DNA of 64,000 nt, taken from the NCBI GenBank assembly GCA_964510345.1, contig CAZEBB010000004.1, positions 34,452-98,451 on the forward strand. The letters are read 5' to 3'. The translations under genes were made by a program, and so were the position numbers. The DNA comes from JAAYQA01 sp964510345 (GTDB lineage: Bacteria > Bacillota > Clostridia > Tissierellales > Peptoniphilaceae). This document shows positions 25,947-35,524 of the stretch, piece after piece; within the stretch, counting starts at the first letter, position 1, and each line of letters starts with the position of its first letter. The notes under the pieces are model-generated. The model saw nothing but the letters and a program-made list of their open reading frames with translations, was not told the DNA's origin and ran no database searches.

Positions 25947-27128
25947 TTAGTTAGAGACTTTGTCTTTCAAGCTCTCTGTTCCGCCATTGATCTCGATGAC
26001 GAATGCATCCTTAACCGGGTCTCCGTTTTCATCAAAGGTAAAGTTTCCGGTAATCCCTTTGTACTCAATCCCTTGCAGTGCAGCGATAATTGCATCCGCA
26101 TCCGTGGAACCGGCTTCGCCGATCGCTTGCGCTAAGATGCGTGCTGCGTCATATCCGAGGGCAGAGAACGAGTTCGCTTCCAGATTAAAGGCTTCTTTGT
26201 ATTTCGCAAGGAAGTCTTGCAGTTCTTGGCTGGGATCCGCTTTGAAGAAGTGGTTCGAGTAGTAGCTGTTGTCCAATACGCCGACATTCGAAGCATCCAG
26301 AACCGTCAATACTCCGTCCCATCCGTCCGCGCCGAGAAGCGTGCCTTCATAGCCGATTTCTCTCGCTTGCGTCGCGATCAGAGCGATCGTGTTGTAATAA
26401 TCCGGCAGCATGATGGCATCCGGTGCTTGTGCGTTGATCGCCGTCAACTGAGTCTTGTAGTCGACGTCGTCTGCGCCATAACCTTCAAATGCAACCACTT
26501 CCATGCCGTTGGCTGTTGCTTGCTCTTTAAAGGTGTTGGCAATCCCTTGCGAATAGTCATCGGAAGTGTTGTACAACACAGCCACTTTTTTCGCTCCAAG
26601 ATTCGCAGAAGCAAAGTTTGCCATGACGCGTCCTTGCGACGGGTCGGTAAAGCATGCACGGAATACGTTCGTTCCGATCGGTGTAATGTCAGGGTTGGTT
26701 CCCGTCGGGGTGATCATCGGAAGATTATCTTGCGCAGCAACTTCTGCGACTGCGATGGTCGGTTTCGATGTGATGTCACCGATCAGTGCGACGATACCGG
26801 AGTCGACCAGTTTATTATACGCGTTGACCGCTTCGGTCGGGTCGCCTTTTTCATCTAACAATTCAAAGGCAATTTGTTGGCCGTTGACGCCGCCCGCTGC
26901 GTTGATCTCATCGATCGCAAGCTTGGATCCGTTGGTCGATGCAATACCGTATACGGATACATCACCGGTGAGTGGCCCTAAGCCGCCAATCTTAATGGCA
27001 TCGCCCGAGGGTGCTGCCGCTTCTGAACTACCCGCTTCCGTCTTCGGCGCTTCCGTCGCTGCCGTGTCTCCACATGCAACAGCGAATACCATGACGAGTG
27101 CGAGTAAGATCGCTAATGTCTTTTTCAT
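25947..27128 (-). CDS. livK: branched-chain amino acid-binding lipoprotein LivK
   Basis: This 393-residue substrate-binding lipoprotein captures the amino acid outside the membrane. A signal peptide ends in a lipobox with Cys19 (FAVACG). A short Thr/Glu/Ala linker (TAATEAPKTEAGSSEAAAPSG) precedes the type I periplasmic-binding fold, which starts IKIGGLGPLTGDVSVYG. It is first in the operon, with the promoter at 27198-27226. Exact substrate cannot be told from sequence. Confidence 0.95.
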   Translation of the reverse strand: MKKTLAILLALVMVFAVACGDTAATEAPKTEAGSSEAAAPSGDAIKIGGLGPLTGDVSVYGIASTNGSKLAIDEINAAGGVNGQQIAFELLDEKGDPTEAVNAYNKLVDSGIVALIGDITSKPTIAVAEVAAQDNLPMITPTGTNPDITPIGTNVFRACFTDPSQGRVMANFASANLGAKKVAVLYNTSDDYSQGIANTFKEQATANGMEVVAFEGYGADDVDYKTQLTAINAQAPDAIMLPDYYNTIALIATQAREIGYEGTLLGADGWDGVLTVLDASNVGVLDNSYYSNHFFKADPSQELQDFLAKYKEAFNLEANSFSALGYDAARILAQAIGEAGSTDADAIIAALQGIEYKGITGNFTFDENGDPVKDAFVIEINGGTESLKDKVSN

Positions 27129-27197
27129 GCTCTCTCTCCTTATTCTTTTACCGCCCCGTATTCATACTTATGTACGTTTCGGTAAGATTTATAAGCC

Positions 27198-27226
27198 ATT
27201 ATATCTACTGTTTCAAAGAAAGACAA
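27198..27226 (-). promoter_or_regulatory. promoter of the liv operon
   Basis: On the minus strand TTGTCT (27221-27226) and a perfect TATAAT (27198-27203) are 17 nt apart. The rest of the 347-nt gap up to galE is AT-rich, with only the galE terminator recognisable. Confidence 0.7.
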
Positions 27227-27403
27227 TACTTTTTCCTGCATTGAATCGTATTGAATTTATGAAATCTATTTCACTGTAAACTTTTATCCGGTAACCGAGA
27301 TTGCATTTATAAGGTACTTTCAAAAAAGAAAGGATTTCATCACTGAATGATCGAAAGTCATCATTGTCGTGATTCTTTCTTATTATGCTTCCATTTTTTA
27401 CAA

Positions 27404-27437
27404 TTAAAAAGGCCATCCTCAAACGAAGATGACCTTG
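27404..27437 (-). terminator. terminator of the mgl-gal operon
   Basis: An imperfect stem AAGGTCATC/GATGGCCTT on the minus strand is followed by TTTTT, 40 nt after the galE stop. Confidence 0.8.
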
Positions 27438-27475
27438 TTTTGTAGTGACATTGTGAACGTAGGAACGCAGAAAAC

Positions 27476-28459
27476 TTACCGATACCCTGTCGGATGATTC
27501 TTATGCCAATTCCAAGCATCCGCAATCATGGTCTCAAGCTCCGGACGTTTTGGAATCCACCCAAGCTCTTCTCGCGCACGATCCGCAGAGGCGATGAGCC
27601 TCGCAGGGTCCCCGGCGCGACGCGCCTCAACCACCTGAGGAATCGGATGTCCGGTGACTTTCCTTGCGGTTTCGACAACCTCCTTCACGCTGAAGCCGCT
27701 TCCATTTCCCAAGTTAAATACGCGGCTCTCACCCTTCTCATGCAGAAATTTGAGTGCCAGAAAGTGTGCATCGGCCAAATCCATGACGTGGATATAGTCG
27801 CGAATACAGGTTCCGTCAGGCGTATCGTAGTCGTCTCCAAAGATGGAAATATACTCCCTTTGACCCAGTGGCACTTGTAGGATCAGGGGGATCAAATGCG
27901 TTTCAGGCGAATGCGCCTCGCCGATCATGCCGCTGTCGTGTGCGCCGGCCGCATTGAAATACCGAAGCGCTGCATACCGCATACCGTATGCGGTTTCAAA
28001 CCACTTCATCATCTTCTCCATCGCAAGTTTCGTCTCGCCATAGGTGTTCGTAGGCTCCGTGCGGTCCGTTTCCAAAATCGGCACGTGCTCCGGCTCACCA
28101 TAGGTTGCCGCTGTGGATGAAAATACAATGTGTTTCACGCCGTGATCCAGCATCGCCTTTAGCAGGCAGAGCGTCCCATACACATTGTTATGGTAATACT
28201 CGAACGGCTCCTTCATCGATACGCCGACGAGCGAATTCGCGGCGAAGTGAATGACGCCGTCGATCCTGTTTTCACGAAACACTTCGGCGAGCCCTTCTTC
28301 ATCACGCAAATCTACATTATATACTCGGTCCACCTGAACGGAATTTCGGTATCCGGTTTGCAGATTATCGAGTACGATGACCTCAACGCCTTCATCCTGC
28401 AGGTATTTTACCGTATGCGAACCGATATACCCGCAGCCGCCCGTTACTAATACTCGCAT
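27476..28459 (-). CDS. galE: UDP-glucose 4-epimerase
   Basis: Interconverts UDP-galactose and UDP-glucose in the Leloir pathway. The Rossmann start MRVLVTGGCGYIGSH begins at the ATG at 28459, which has a GGGAGG site; the frame opens five codons earlier. The catalytic YGETKLAMEK (YxxxK) is at about 148, with the Ser in FSSTAATYGEP. Length is 327 residues. It overlaps galK by 13 nt. Confidence 0.96.
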   Translation of the reverse strand: MRVLVTGGCGYIGSHTVKYLQDEGVEVIVLDNLQTGYRNSVQVDRVYNVDLRDEEGLAEVFRENRIDGVIHFAANSLVGVSMKEPFEYYHNNVYGTLCLLKAMLDHGVKHIVFSSTAATYGEPEHVPILETDRTEPTNTYGETKLAMEKMMKWFETAYGMRYAALRYFNAAGAHDSGMIGEAHSPETHLIPLILQVPLGQREYISIFGDDYDTPDGTCIRDYIHVMDLADAHFLALKFLHEKGESRVFNLGNGSGFSVKEVVETARKVTGHPIPQVVEARRAGDPARLIASADRAREELGWIPKRPELETMIADAWNWHKNHPTGYR

Positions 28460-29634
28460 AAACAGTCCTCCCATTCTCGGGTGCCGTCGCCCAGTGCCGA
28501 CAAGTAAAACTCCGCCTCCAAGCCGACCGCCTCCCGGTATCCTTCGGCCACGCTTGCAATCAACGCGTCGACCCCTTCTTTTTCAACTAATGCGATCGCA
28601 CAGCCGCCAAAACCGGCGCCGACCATTCGCGCGCCGGAGCAATAGGGAGACTGTTGCGCATGTAAAACGATCGCATCCAACTCGGTTCCGGTCACCTCGT
28701 AGTCATCGCGCAAAGACGCGTGTCCTTCGGACAGAATCTTCCCCATTTCCGAGGTATCGCCGGCACTCATGGCATCCATCATGCGATAAACACGTGCATT
28801 TTCGTTGACCACATGGCATACACGCTTCTTGATCGTCTCATCTTCGATCAACGCAAGTGCATCCGGCAATTGCGCCGGTGAGATTTGCGCCAGATTGCGA
28901 ATGTCTAACGATCGCTGTAGAATTTCCAGCCCTTTCTCGCATTCAGCCCGGCGCACATTGTACTTGGAGTCTTTCAATTCGCGCCGTTTATTCGTATTCA
29001 TAATGACAAATAGGTGATTTGGCATCGTTGCCGGTACATACTCGTATGCCAATGTGTCGGTATCCAAGAGGATCGCGTGGTCCTTCTTCCCCATGCCGAT
29101 GGCAAATTGATCCATGATCCCCGAGTGGACGCCGATAAAACGATTCTCGCAGTTTCTGCCGTACTCCACTAAGCTCTGTCTCGGTATCGACCCTTGATTA
29201 TACAGCACATTGACGATCTCGCCGATCAACAATTCCAGCGATGCAGAAGATGATAAACCGGCGCCGTTTGGGATATTGCCATACACCGCGATGTCGAGTC
29301 CCCCGATCGTGTATCCCCCGTCTCGTACCTCTTTTGCCATGCCGGCGGCATAATTTCCCCAGCCGTGCTCTTCGCGGTATTGAATGTCCGCAAGGTCGAT
29401 CACTACCTCCGGGTCGACATTCAACGACACCAGTCTAAGCTGATTCCGCTCGTTCTTCTTCGCCAATGCATATGTCCCGATCTCGATCGCTGCCGGCAGT
29501 ACGTTTCCACCGTTGTAATCGATGTGTTCTCCGATGATATTGATTCGGCTGGGCGAAAAAAACAGCCGTCCTCCCTCGCCGAAGTGCTCCGTAAATGCGT
29601 CACAGAGCGGTTTCAGTTCAGTTGCATCACGCAT
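28447..29634 (-). CDS. galK: galactokinase
   Basis: Phosphorylates galactose with ATP. This 395-residue GHMP kinase carries the galactokinase signature (SPSRINIIGEHIDYNGGNVLPAAI, about 26-49), the ATP loop GLSSSASLELL and the C-terminal GAGFGGCAIAL. It overlaps galT by 8 nt and galE by 13 nt, so the gal genes are translated in a coupled way. Confidence 0.96.
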   Translation of the reverse strand: MRDATELKPLCDAFTEHFGEGGRLFFSPSRINIIGEHIDYNGGNVLPAAIEIGTYALAKKNERNQLRLVSLNVDPEVVIDLADIQYREEHGWGNYAAGMAKEVRDGGYTIGGLDIAVYGNIPNGAGLSSSASLELLIGEIVNVLYNQGSIPRQSLVEYGRNCENRFIGVHSGIMDQFAIGMGKKDHAILLDTDTLAYEYVPATMPNHLFVIMNTNKRRELKDSKYNVRRAECEKGLEILQRSLDIRNLAQISPAQLPDALALIEDETIKKRVCHVVNENARVYRMMDAMSAGDTSEMGKILSEGHASLRDDYEVTGTELDAIVLHAQQSPYCSGARMVGAGFGGCAIALVEKEGVDALIASVAEGYREAVGLEAEFYLSALGDGTREWEDCLCEY

Positions 29635-30610
29635 TGTCCACAGCCTTCCGCACCGCTTCTCGCAATTCTTGCGCTGTTTCTTCTACTTTTCTCGGATTCC
29701 CGTGCACCCAAGCGCCCGTCTCCGAGGACGCACTCCATTTGATCGCCTGTGGTCCGCGGAGCGGCGGGAACATCTTCACGTGGAAATGGTAATGATCTTT
29801 TGCCTTGGGATATGCCTCGTCACTGTTGACGGGGGTGTTGTAGATGCACATCATATAGGGGAATTTTCGGTCGTACAGCAGGTCAAACGCTTTGGTGAGA
29901 ACTTTCAACGCCTGAGCGAAATCTTCCACATCACCGTCGTCGAAGTCGTCGAACGAGCTAATATGCGCCTTGGGTAGGATATACGCGCCAAACGGATACT
30001 CGCAAAAGAACGGGATGAATATTATGAAGCGGTCATTTTCCCAGATCACGCGTTCAGAAAACGCAATCTCGTCCTCAATCATCTGGCAAAAGACGCACTT
30101 GTTGTGCTCTTCAAAATAGTTCTTTGTGCTCTCTAATTCTAATCGCAAACGCAGCGGCATTTTGGAGTAGGCATAGATCTGCCCGTGGGGATGCGGCATC
30201 GTAACTCCTACCTCCGGCCCCCGGTTCTCAAACGGGAAGATGTATTTCACCTTCTCGTCTTGCTTGAGCTCATCAAAGCGCGAGATCCACAGTCGCACGA
30301 GCTTTTCGATATGAGCATTGGATAGCTCGTGTAAGGACGCATAGTGGTCCGGTGAATAGAGGATCACATCGCATTTTCCGTAAGAAGGTGCGGTTTGATA
30401 CAACTCGGATCCTACGTCGTCCGGTAGTGGAGGATCCTGAGAAAGGATCGGAAAGTCGTTGTCATACTTATAGACGTCGTAGTCATCGGGCACTTTACCG
30501 GATCCCGGACAAAACGGGCACCAGTCTTTCGGCATATCCGGTCTTTTTGAGCGATTGGCGGACACCATCGTCCAGTCATCGATCAGCGGATTATATCGTA
30601 GTTCGGCCAT
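29627..30610 (-). CDS. galT: galactose-1-phosphate uridylyltransferase
   Basis: Swaps UMP between UDP-glucose and galactose-1-phosphate. This 327-residue HIT-superfamily enzyme has the zinc motif CPFCPGS near 32, a second CVFC, and the catalytic HPHGQIYAY at about 160. This is the E. coli-type family (class I), not the long GalT2 type seen in many Bacillota. It overlaps galM by 20 nt. Confidence 0.95.
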   Translation of the reverse strand: MAELRYNPLIDDWTMVSANRSKRPDMPKDWCPFCPGSGKVPDDYDVYKYDNDFPILSQDPPLPDDVGSELYQTAPSYGKCDVILYSPDHYASLHELSNAHIEKLVRLWISRFDELKQDEKVKYIFPFENRGPEVGVTMPHPHGQIYAYSKMPLRLRLELESTKNYFEEHNKCVFCQMIEDEIAFSERVIWENDRFIIFIPFFCEYPFGAYILPKAHISSFDDFDDGDVEDFAQALKVLTKAFDLLYDRKFPYMMCIYNTPVNSDEAYPKAKDHYHFHVKMFPPLRGPQAIKWSASSETGAWVHGNPRKVEETAQELREAVRKAVDNA

Positions 30611-31496
30611 ATTCTTCTCCTAATTTTCGTATTTGTATCTCGATTTCCCAGTAGTGCTCCCCGCGCGAGGGGACTTCTGCGTATTTTTCGTTCTGATAGG
30701 CTACGGAAAGGTCGTCGTAAAACCCGTTTGTGGGCTCAAGCGCTACATTATACTCCCCTTTAAACCCACCTTTGGTCACCCATACCCCCAAGTAGGGTAG
30801 CTGTTCCGGATCGAATCGGAGTTCGTATTGTAACCCCTGTTTCTCATATCGCAAGCCGCATCGCCCTTCTTGTACGGCATCTTTCAAATAGAATTTTGCC
30901 GTCGATGGTTCGGGGTATTCACTCAGTACGCGAGGATCAAAAGGATACGGCGCGCCATCCTGTACATTGATGATATCCCCTTTCGGCAGACAAATACTCG
31001 TGTCATCATCAAACTGATTGAGCCCATGAAATGCCCAAAGGTAAGCGACCGGCTCATCCGAGAGGTTTTGTACACGATACGACAGGCGAATCGTCGCCCC
31101 GTCTAAGTGGAGTCTTCGCGTGAATCGCAAGGGGAGCGTCTGTAAATCGACTGCAGCAAAAAGGGTCCCATCCTCTTCTTCTACATGCCAACGTCTCGCC
31201 CATACCTCGCCATGGTCCGGCAAATCTGCGCCGGTCACGGGATGGCGGCACGCATCAATCGTGGGTATCGCTTCATCGATCCCCGAAGTATCGTACGCGG
31301 AAAATGCGTCGAACGGCTCCGCCTCATCGTAACCGTTGCGGGTCGGTTGAAACAAAAATTCGAAACCGCTCTCCACGTATACGATCGATGCGATCTTCGC
31401 GCCGATCGCAGGGAGCACGGCCACACGTAATTCTTCGTTTTCTACGACAAAAGCATCTGCGTTCAGATGCTTTTGTCTTGTCACAGTTGTGTTCAT
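30591..31496 (-). CDS. galM: aldose 1-epimerase family protein
   Basis: A 301-residue beta-sandwich mutarotase-like protein, expected to convert beta- to alpha-galactose ahead of GalK. Visible features are ENEELRVAVLPAIGAKIASIVY near the N-terminus, the AFHGLNQFDDD stretch near 168 and YLGVWVTKGGFKGEYNVALEPTNG near 240. It belongs to the divergent branch rather than classic GalM, so the symbol rests partly on context. The start overlaps the mglC stop. Confidence 0.85.
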   Translation of the reverse strand: MNTTVTRQKHLNADAFVVENEELRVAVLPAIGAKIASIVYVESGFEFLFQPTRNGYDEAEPFDAFSAYDTSGIDEAIPTIDACRHPVTGADLPDHGEVWARRWHVEEEDGTLFAAVDLQTLPLRFTRRLHLDGATIRLSYRVQNLSDEPVAYLWAFHGLNQFDDDTSICLPKGDIINVQDGAPYPFDPRVLSEYPEPSTAKFYLKDAVQEGRCGLRYEKQGLQYELRFDPEQLPYLGVWVTKGGFKGEYNVALEPTNGFYDDLSVAYQNEKYAEVPSRGEHYWEIEIQIRKLGEEYGRTTI

Positions 31497-32530
31497 TATT
31501 TCTTGACGATATATTTCCGCACGTCGATCGCAACGGCGACGATGATGATTAAGCCCTTAATGATAACTTGCAGATACGGGTTCACCCCGACATATTGCAA
31601 ACCGTAGTTGATAAACTGCAAGATCAGTGTTCCGATGATGACGCCCGGTATGGTACCGACACCTCCGGAGAAGGAAACCCCACCGACGACACAGGCGGCG
31701 ATGGCGTCAAGCTCGTAGGTGTTTCCGGTATTCGGATTGACCGATCCGATCCGTCCGGCTTCGAGGAAACCCGCGGCGCCGTAAAGCAAGCCCGAAATCA
31801 GGTACATGATCATGATGTTCTTGACGAGGCTTACGCCGGAGACTGCAGCCGCTTCCGGATTACCTCCGATGGCAAACATATTCTTTCCGAGCGTCGTCTT
31901 GTTCCATATGACCCACATGACCAGTGAGACGACGATCAGATAGTAGACCAAGTGCGGAATGCCGAGAAAGCTTCCATTGACGAAATTGTGATAGCGTAGA
32001 TCCAGCGAGCCGATCGGCTGCGCGCCGAAGCGCTGGCTCTCAATGTAAATCTGAATAAGACCAAAAGCGATGAGCTGCGTACCCAGTGTGATGATAAACG
32101 CATGGATCTTGAGTACCGCAACGCCGAAACCATTGATCAGACCAAAGATCGCTCCGCACAGAAGCGCTACGAGAAATGGAAGTATGAGGGGCAATTCTCC
32201 CAGTTCCGGGTACATCCTCGCACTGTATGTGATCGATTGTAACAGCGATGCGGACAGCGCTGCCGATAATCCCATTACGCGTCCGGCCGAGAGGTCCGTT
32301 CCCTGTAAAACGATCAAGCCCGCGACACCAAGTGCCATAATCCCACGTGTCGACGCCTGACGAACGACGTTCCAGAAGTTGTTCATGCTCAAGAAACTGG
32401 GTTCGTACAGAATGATGGCCAAAATCATAATGCCCAAAATGAAATAAAGAGCGTAGTTCAGCAGAAAGGTCGTATACTTTTCTTTTTTTGATTCGACTGC
32501 AAGCCCTTTTTGTAGGTTTTTGTCGTCCAT
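31496..32530 (-). CDS. mglC: galactose/methyl-galactoside ABC permease
   Basis: This 344-residue permease of the sugar ABC family has about nine hydrophobic segments. The family stretch GIMALGVAGLIVLQGTDLSAGRVMGL is at about 65 and GGVSFSGGVGTIPGVIIGTLIL lies late in the protein. It follows mglA by 9 nt and its stop overlaps the galM start. An AGGAG site precedes the ATG. Confidence 0.94.
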   Translation of the reverse strand: MDDKNLQKGLAVESKKEKYTTFLLNYALYFILGIMILAIILYEPSFLSMNNFWNVVRQASTRGIMALGVAGLIVLQGTDLSAGRVMGLSAALSASLLQSITYSARMYPELGELPLILPFLVALLCGAIFGLINGFGVAVLKIHAFIITLGTQLIAFGLIQIYIESQRFGAQPIGSLDLRYHNFVNGSFLGIPHLVYYLIVVSLVMWVIWNKTTLGKNMFAIGGNPEAAAVSGVSLVKNIMIMYLISGLLYGAAGFLEAGRIGSVNPNTGNTYELDAIAACVVGGVSFSGGVGTIPGVIIGTLILQFINYGLQYVGVNPYLQVIIKGLIIIVAVAIDVRKYIVKK

Positions 32531-32539
32531 TCGTATCTC

Positions 32540-34036
32540 CTATAGATATTTTGCAGCGAGTTCCATGATCTTTTCCTGATCCAGATTCGCAGTTTCGTCC
32601 ACACCGGCCACGCGCCCGTTGGACATGACCATGATGCGATCACAGATTCCCAACAGTTCGGGCAGCTCCGAAGAGACGATGACGACGCCCTTGTCCTTGT
32701 TGGCCAGATCGAGAATTAGCTGATAGATTTCATATTTTGCCCCGACATCGATCCCGCGCGTCGGTTCGTCCAATAATAGAATTTCCGGATCCGTCAACAA
32801 CCAGCGACCGATGATCACTTTTTGCTGGTTACCGCCGGATAGCGACTTGATCAGCGTCTTTTGACTCGGCGTTTTGACGCGCATTGAGTCGATGACCCAG
32901 CTCGTGCGCTCTTTCATCGCCTTATCACTCAGAAACGGACCCTTTTTATAGCGTTTCAGGTTCGCAATGACAGCGTTGGACTTAATGTCGAGTACCGGAA
33001 AAATTCCCGTTGCGCGACGTTCCTCCGTCAGAAAAGAAAACCCGTTTCTGATGGCTTCTTTCGGCGTGTGGTTGGTAATCTCTTTTCCATGCAAAATCAT
33101 CTTCCCGGATTCTATCGTCGATGACCCGAAGATATGCTCCAAAAGCTCCGTCCGTTGCGCGCCGACGAGTCCGGCGATCCCCAAGATCTCCCCTTTATGC
33201 AGATCAAAACTGATGTTTTGAATCGTCGGTTGGAATTTTCCCGTTATATCCTGTACTTCCAGAATCACCTCATGGGGTTTGTTCGTTTTCGGAGGGAATC
33301 GATTCGTCAGCTCACGTCCGACCATATAGCGAATGATCGAAGCGTTTGTCATATTTTCCGCCCGTTCCGTCACGACCCATTTTCCGTCACGGAATACGGT
33401 AATGTCATCGGAGATCTGCAAGATCTCTTCCATTTTATGCGAGATATACACGATGCCCATCCCGCGATCACGTAATAAGTTTAAGATTCGAAAGAGCGTT
33501 GCTACTTCCTGATCGGTCAGCGACGAGGTCGGCTCATCCAAAATAAGGATCTTGGCGTCATACGAAACCGCTTTCGCGATCTCGACCATTTGACGTTGGG
33601 AGACAGAGAGTTTTTCCATTCGCGTGCGCGGATCGATCTTTAGCCCGAGGTCCTCAAAAACTTTCGCCGTATACTCGTTCATTTCTCGGTGATTGACTAA
33701 GCCCATTCGCGTAGGAAAACGTCCCAGCATCATGTTCTCTGCCACCGAACGCTTCAGCACCTGGTTTAACTCCTGATGAACCATCGAAACTCCGTTTTCC
33801 AGAGCATCTTTTGGATTATTAAACCGAACACTTTTTCCGTTGAGCTTGATCTCACCTTCATCCTCTAGGTAGATGCCGAAGAGACACTTCATCAGTGTCG
33901 ACTTGCCGGCCCCATTTTCTCCCATAAGAGAGTGTACCGTACCCGGCCTGACGCGCAGTTGCGCTTTATCCAACGCTTTGACGCCCGGAAAGGATTTTGA
34001 GATGTCGATCATTTCGAGTAAATATTGTTCACTCAT
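32540..34036 (-). CDS. mglA: galactose/methyl-galactoside ABC ATPase
   Basis: A 498-residue double-ATPase subunit. The first half has Walker A GENGAGKSTLMKCL, signature LSVSQRQMVEIAKA and Walker B LILDEPTSSL. The second half has a degenerate Walker A (GLVGAQRTELLEHIFG) with an intact signature LSGGNQQKVIIGRWLL and LLDEPTRGIDVGAK, as expected for monosaccharide importers. A terminator-like hairpin separates it from mglB. Confidence 0.95.
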   Translation of the reverse strand: MSEQYLLEMIDISKSFPGVKALDKAQLRVRPGTVHSLMGENGAGKSTLMKCLFGIYLEDEGEIKLNGKSVRFNNPKDALENGVSMVHQELNQVLKRSVAENMMLGRFPTRMGLVNHREMNEYTAKVFEDLGLKIDPRTRMEKLSVSQRQMVEIAKAVSYDAKILILDEPTSSLTDQEVATLFRILNLLRDRGMGIVYISHKMEEILQISDDITVFRDGKWVVTERAENMTNASIIRYMVGRELTNRFPPKTNKPHEVILEVQDITGKFQPTIQNISFDLHKGEILGIAGLVGAQRTELLEHIFGSSTIESGKMILHGKEITNHTPKEAIRNGFSFLTEERRATGIFPVLDIKSNAVIANLKRYKKGPFLSDKAMKERTSWVIDSMRVKTPSQKTLIKSLSGGNQQKVIIGRWLLTDPEILLLDEPTRGIDVGAKYEIYQLILDLANKDKGVVIVSSELPELLGICDRIMVMSNGRVAGVDETANLDQEKIMELAAKYL

Positions 34037-34051
34037 TGAGTTCTCCTATCG

Positions 34052-34085
34052 AAAAAAAAGGAATCGCGCAGAAGCACGATTCCCT
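34052..34085 (-). terminator. attenuating hairpin between mglB and mglA
   Basis: A GGAATCG/CGATTCC stem on the minus strand followed by eight T residues. It sits between the binding-protein gene and the ATPase gene, so partial readthrough would give more MglB than membrane components. Confidence 0.85.
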
Positions 34086-34094
34086 TTTGTCCTG

Positions 34095-35210
34095 TTATTC
34101 GGTATACGCACGATACGGGATACGAACCGCAACTCCGCTATCATCGTATTCATAGCTCAGACCGTCGAGGAAATCTTTGCCGGAACCTGCATTCTTTGCG
34201 ATCTCAGCGAGAGCTTTCGCCATCGCGTCTGCATCTTGCAGTACGGTTCCTGCCATCGATTTTTGTGCAATCGCTTCTTTCGCTTCTTCCGTCGCATCTA
34301 CGCCGAATACGGGAACGTATTTCGCTTCGTCTCCGGAGTTAAAACCGATAGCTTTTAAAGAGTTGATGGCTCCGATCGCCATACCGTCGTTGTTTGCAAT
34401 GACAACGTCGATATTGTCGATGTCTTTGGCAGCCCAAGCATCCATTGCATCCTTCGCTTTTTCGGTATCCCATGCAGCGATTTGCATGCCGATTTCGTTG
34501 GTTTCAATTCCCTTGTCTTGAACTGTCTTCACCGAGTATTCGGTTCTTGCAATCGCTTCTGCATTGTCGAGTCCGCCGTGAAGCATAACGTAGTCGAGTT
34601 TGCCGTTTCCGTTTCTGTCATATTTCGCCGGATCGGTATTCCAAAGTTCTGCGATCATCTCGCCTTGGATAATCCCTGCGTCTTCTTTTTTGGTTCCCAC
34701 AAATCGGGATTTGTCATACGTTGCATATACGCCGATATCTTCCGGTTCTCTGTTAAAGAAGATAATCGGGAGGTTTGCTGCTTTCGCTTGGTCGATGACA
34801 TTGGCGGCAGCGCCGGTGTCTACGATGTTCATCAGGATGACATCTACACCTTTCGAGATGACGTTCGGAATTTGGTCATTTTGCATTCCTTGGTTGTTCT
34901 GTGCATCTTGAAGGTTCAGTTCGAGATTCATTTCGCCTGCATATTTTTCTAATGCGGAACGAACGGTCGAGGTGTACGTGTCGCTGTACTGGTAGAAGAA
35001 TGCGCCTACGCGAACGGTATCGCCCGTGGCTGCTGCTTCCGTTGTGCCGGCTTCTGTCGCTGCGGCTTCGGTCGTTCCGGCTTCCGTCGCAGTTGCTTCG
35101 GTCGCTGTCGCTTCCGTTGCGGGTGCATTTGCCGCCGGTTGACAAGCTGTGATGACCATTGCCATGACAACGATTGCCAACAGCATTAAGGTCCATTTCT
35201 TCATCTTCAT
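34095..35210 (-). CDS. mglB: galactose-binding lipoprotein
   Basis: This 371-residue substrate-binding protein has a signal peptide with lipobox Cys23 (VITACQ). An unusual low-complexity linker of repeated ATEA/TTEAAATEAG units follows (about 26-61), then a type I periplasmic-binding fold beginning DTVRVGAFFYQYSDTYTSTVR. Residues such as NNDGMAIGA and FGVDATEEA are typical of glucose/galactose-binding proteins. A GGGGGA site precedes the ATG at 35210. It is the first gene of the mgl-gal operon. Confidence 0.94.
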   Translation of the reverse strand: MKMKKWTLMLLAIVVMAMVITACQPAANAPATEATATEATATEAGTTEAAATEAGTTEAAATGDTVRVGAFFYQYSDTYTSTVRSALEKYAGEMNLELNLQDAQNNQGMQNDQIPNVISKGVDVILMNIVDTGAAANVIDQAKAANLPIIFFNREPEDIGVYATYDKSRFVGTKKEDAGIIQGEMIAELWNTDPAKYDRNGNGKLDYVMLHGGLDNAEAIARTEYSVKTVQDKGIETNEIGMQIAAWDTEKAKDAMDAWAAKDIDNIDVVIANNDGMAIGAINSLKAIGFNSGDEAKYVPVFGVDATEEAKEAIAQKSMAGTVLQDADAMAKALAEIAKNAGSGKDFLDGLSYEYDDSGVAVRIPYRAYTE

Positions 35211-35239
35211 GTGTTTCCCCCTTATGGTTAAGATGGACT

Positions 35240-35268
35240 AATATAGCATTAAACACCATTTGAGTCAA
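35240..35268 (-). promoter_or_regulatory. promoter of the mgl-gal operon
   Basis: On the minus strand TTGACT (35263-35268) and TATATT (35240-35245) are 17 nt apart, about 30 nt before the mglB ATG. Confidence 0.75.
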
Positions 35269-35285
35269 TTAAATAATCGGTGTTT
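35251..35285. promoter_or_regulatory. inverted repeat spanning the mgl -35 element
   Basis: AAACACC (35251-35257) and GGTGTTT (35279-35285) form a perfect 7-nt inverted repeat centred on the -35 hexamer. It is a candidate operator. The rest of the gap up to 35470 is AT-rich with no gene visible. Confidence 0.45.
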
Positions 35286-35469
35286 TGATTTACTGATGTG
35301 CTGTTATATCGCAACGCACATGAGACGTAATGCAACATTTTCCTGCAATAATATTTTATCAAACTTTGAAATATTAGCACTTACAATCCGATAATGTTGT
35401 TTATATTTAACTCAAATTACCAAGATTTTTGAACTGATTTTCGGTTGTTGACAAACGCATTCAAACAAC

Positions 35470-35515
35470 AAAAACGGAGTATGACAATCAAAATTTCAAT
35501 CGTCGATACTCCGCT
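35470..35515 (-). terminator. terminator of prfB
   Basis: A perfect CGGAGTAT/ATACTCCG stem with a 23-nt loop, followed on the minus strand by TTTTTG. It lies just after the prfB stop. Confidence 0.75.
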
Positions 35516-35524
35516 GATCTTTTT

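Noticed and set aside
27213..27422. 69-codon ORF upstream of livK
   Set aside because: Overlaps the liv promoter and the galE terminator and has no binding site.
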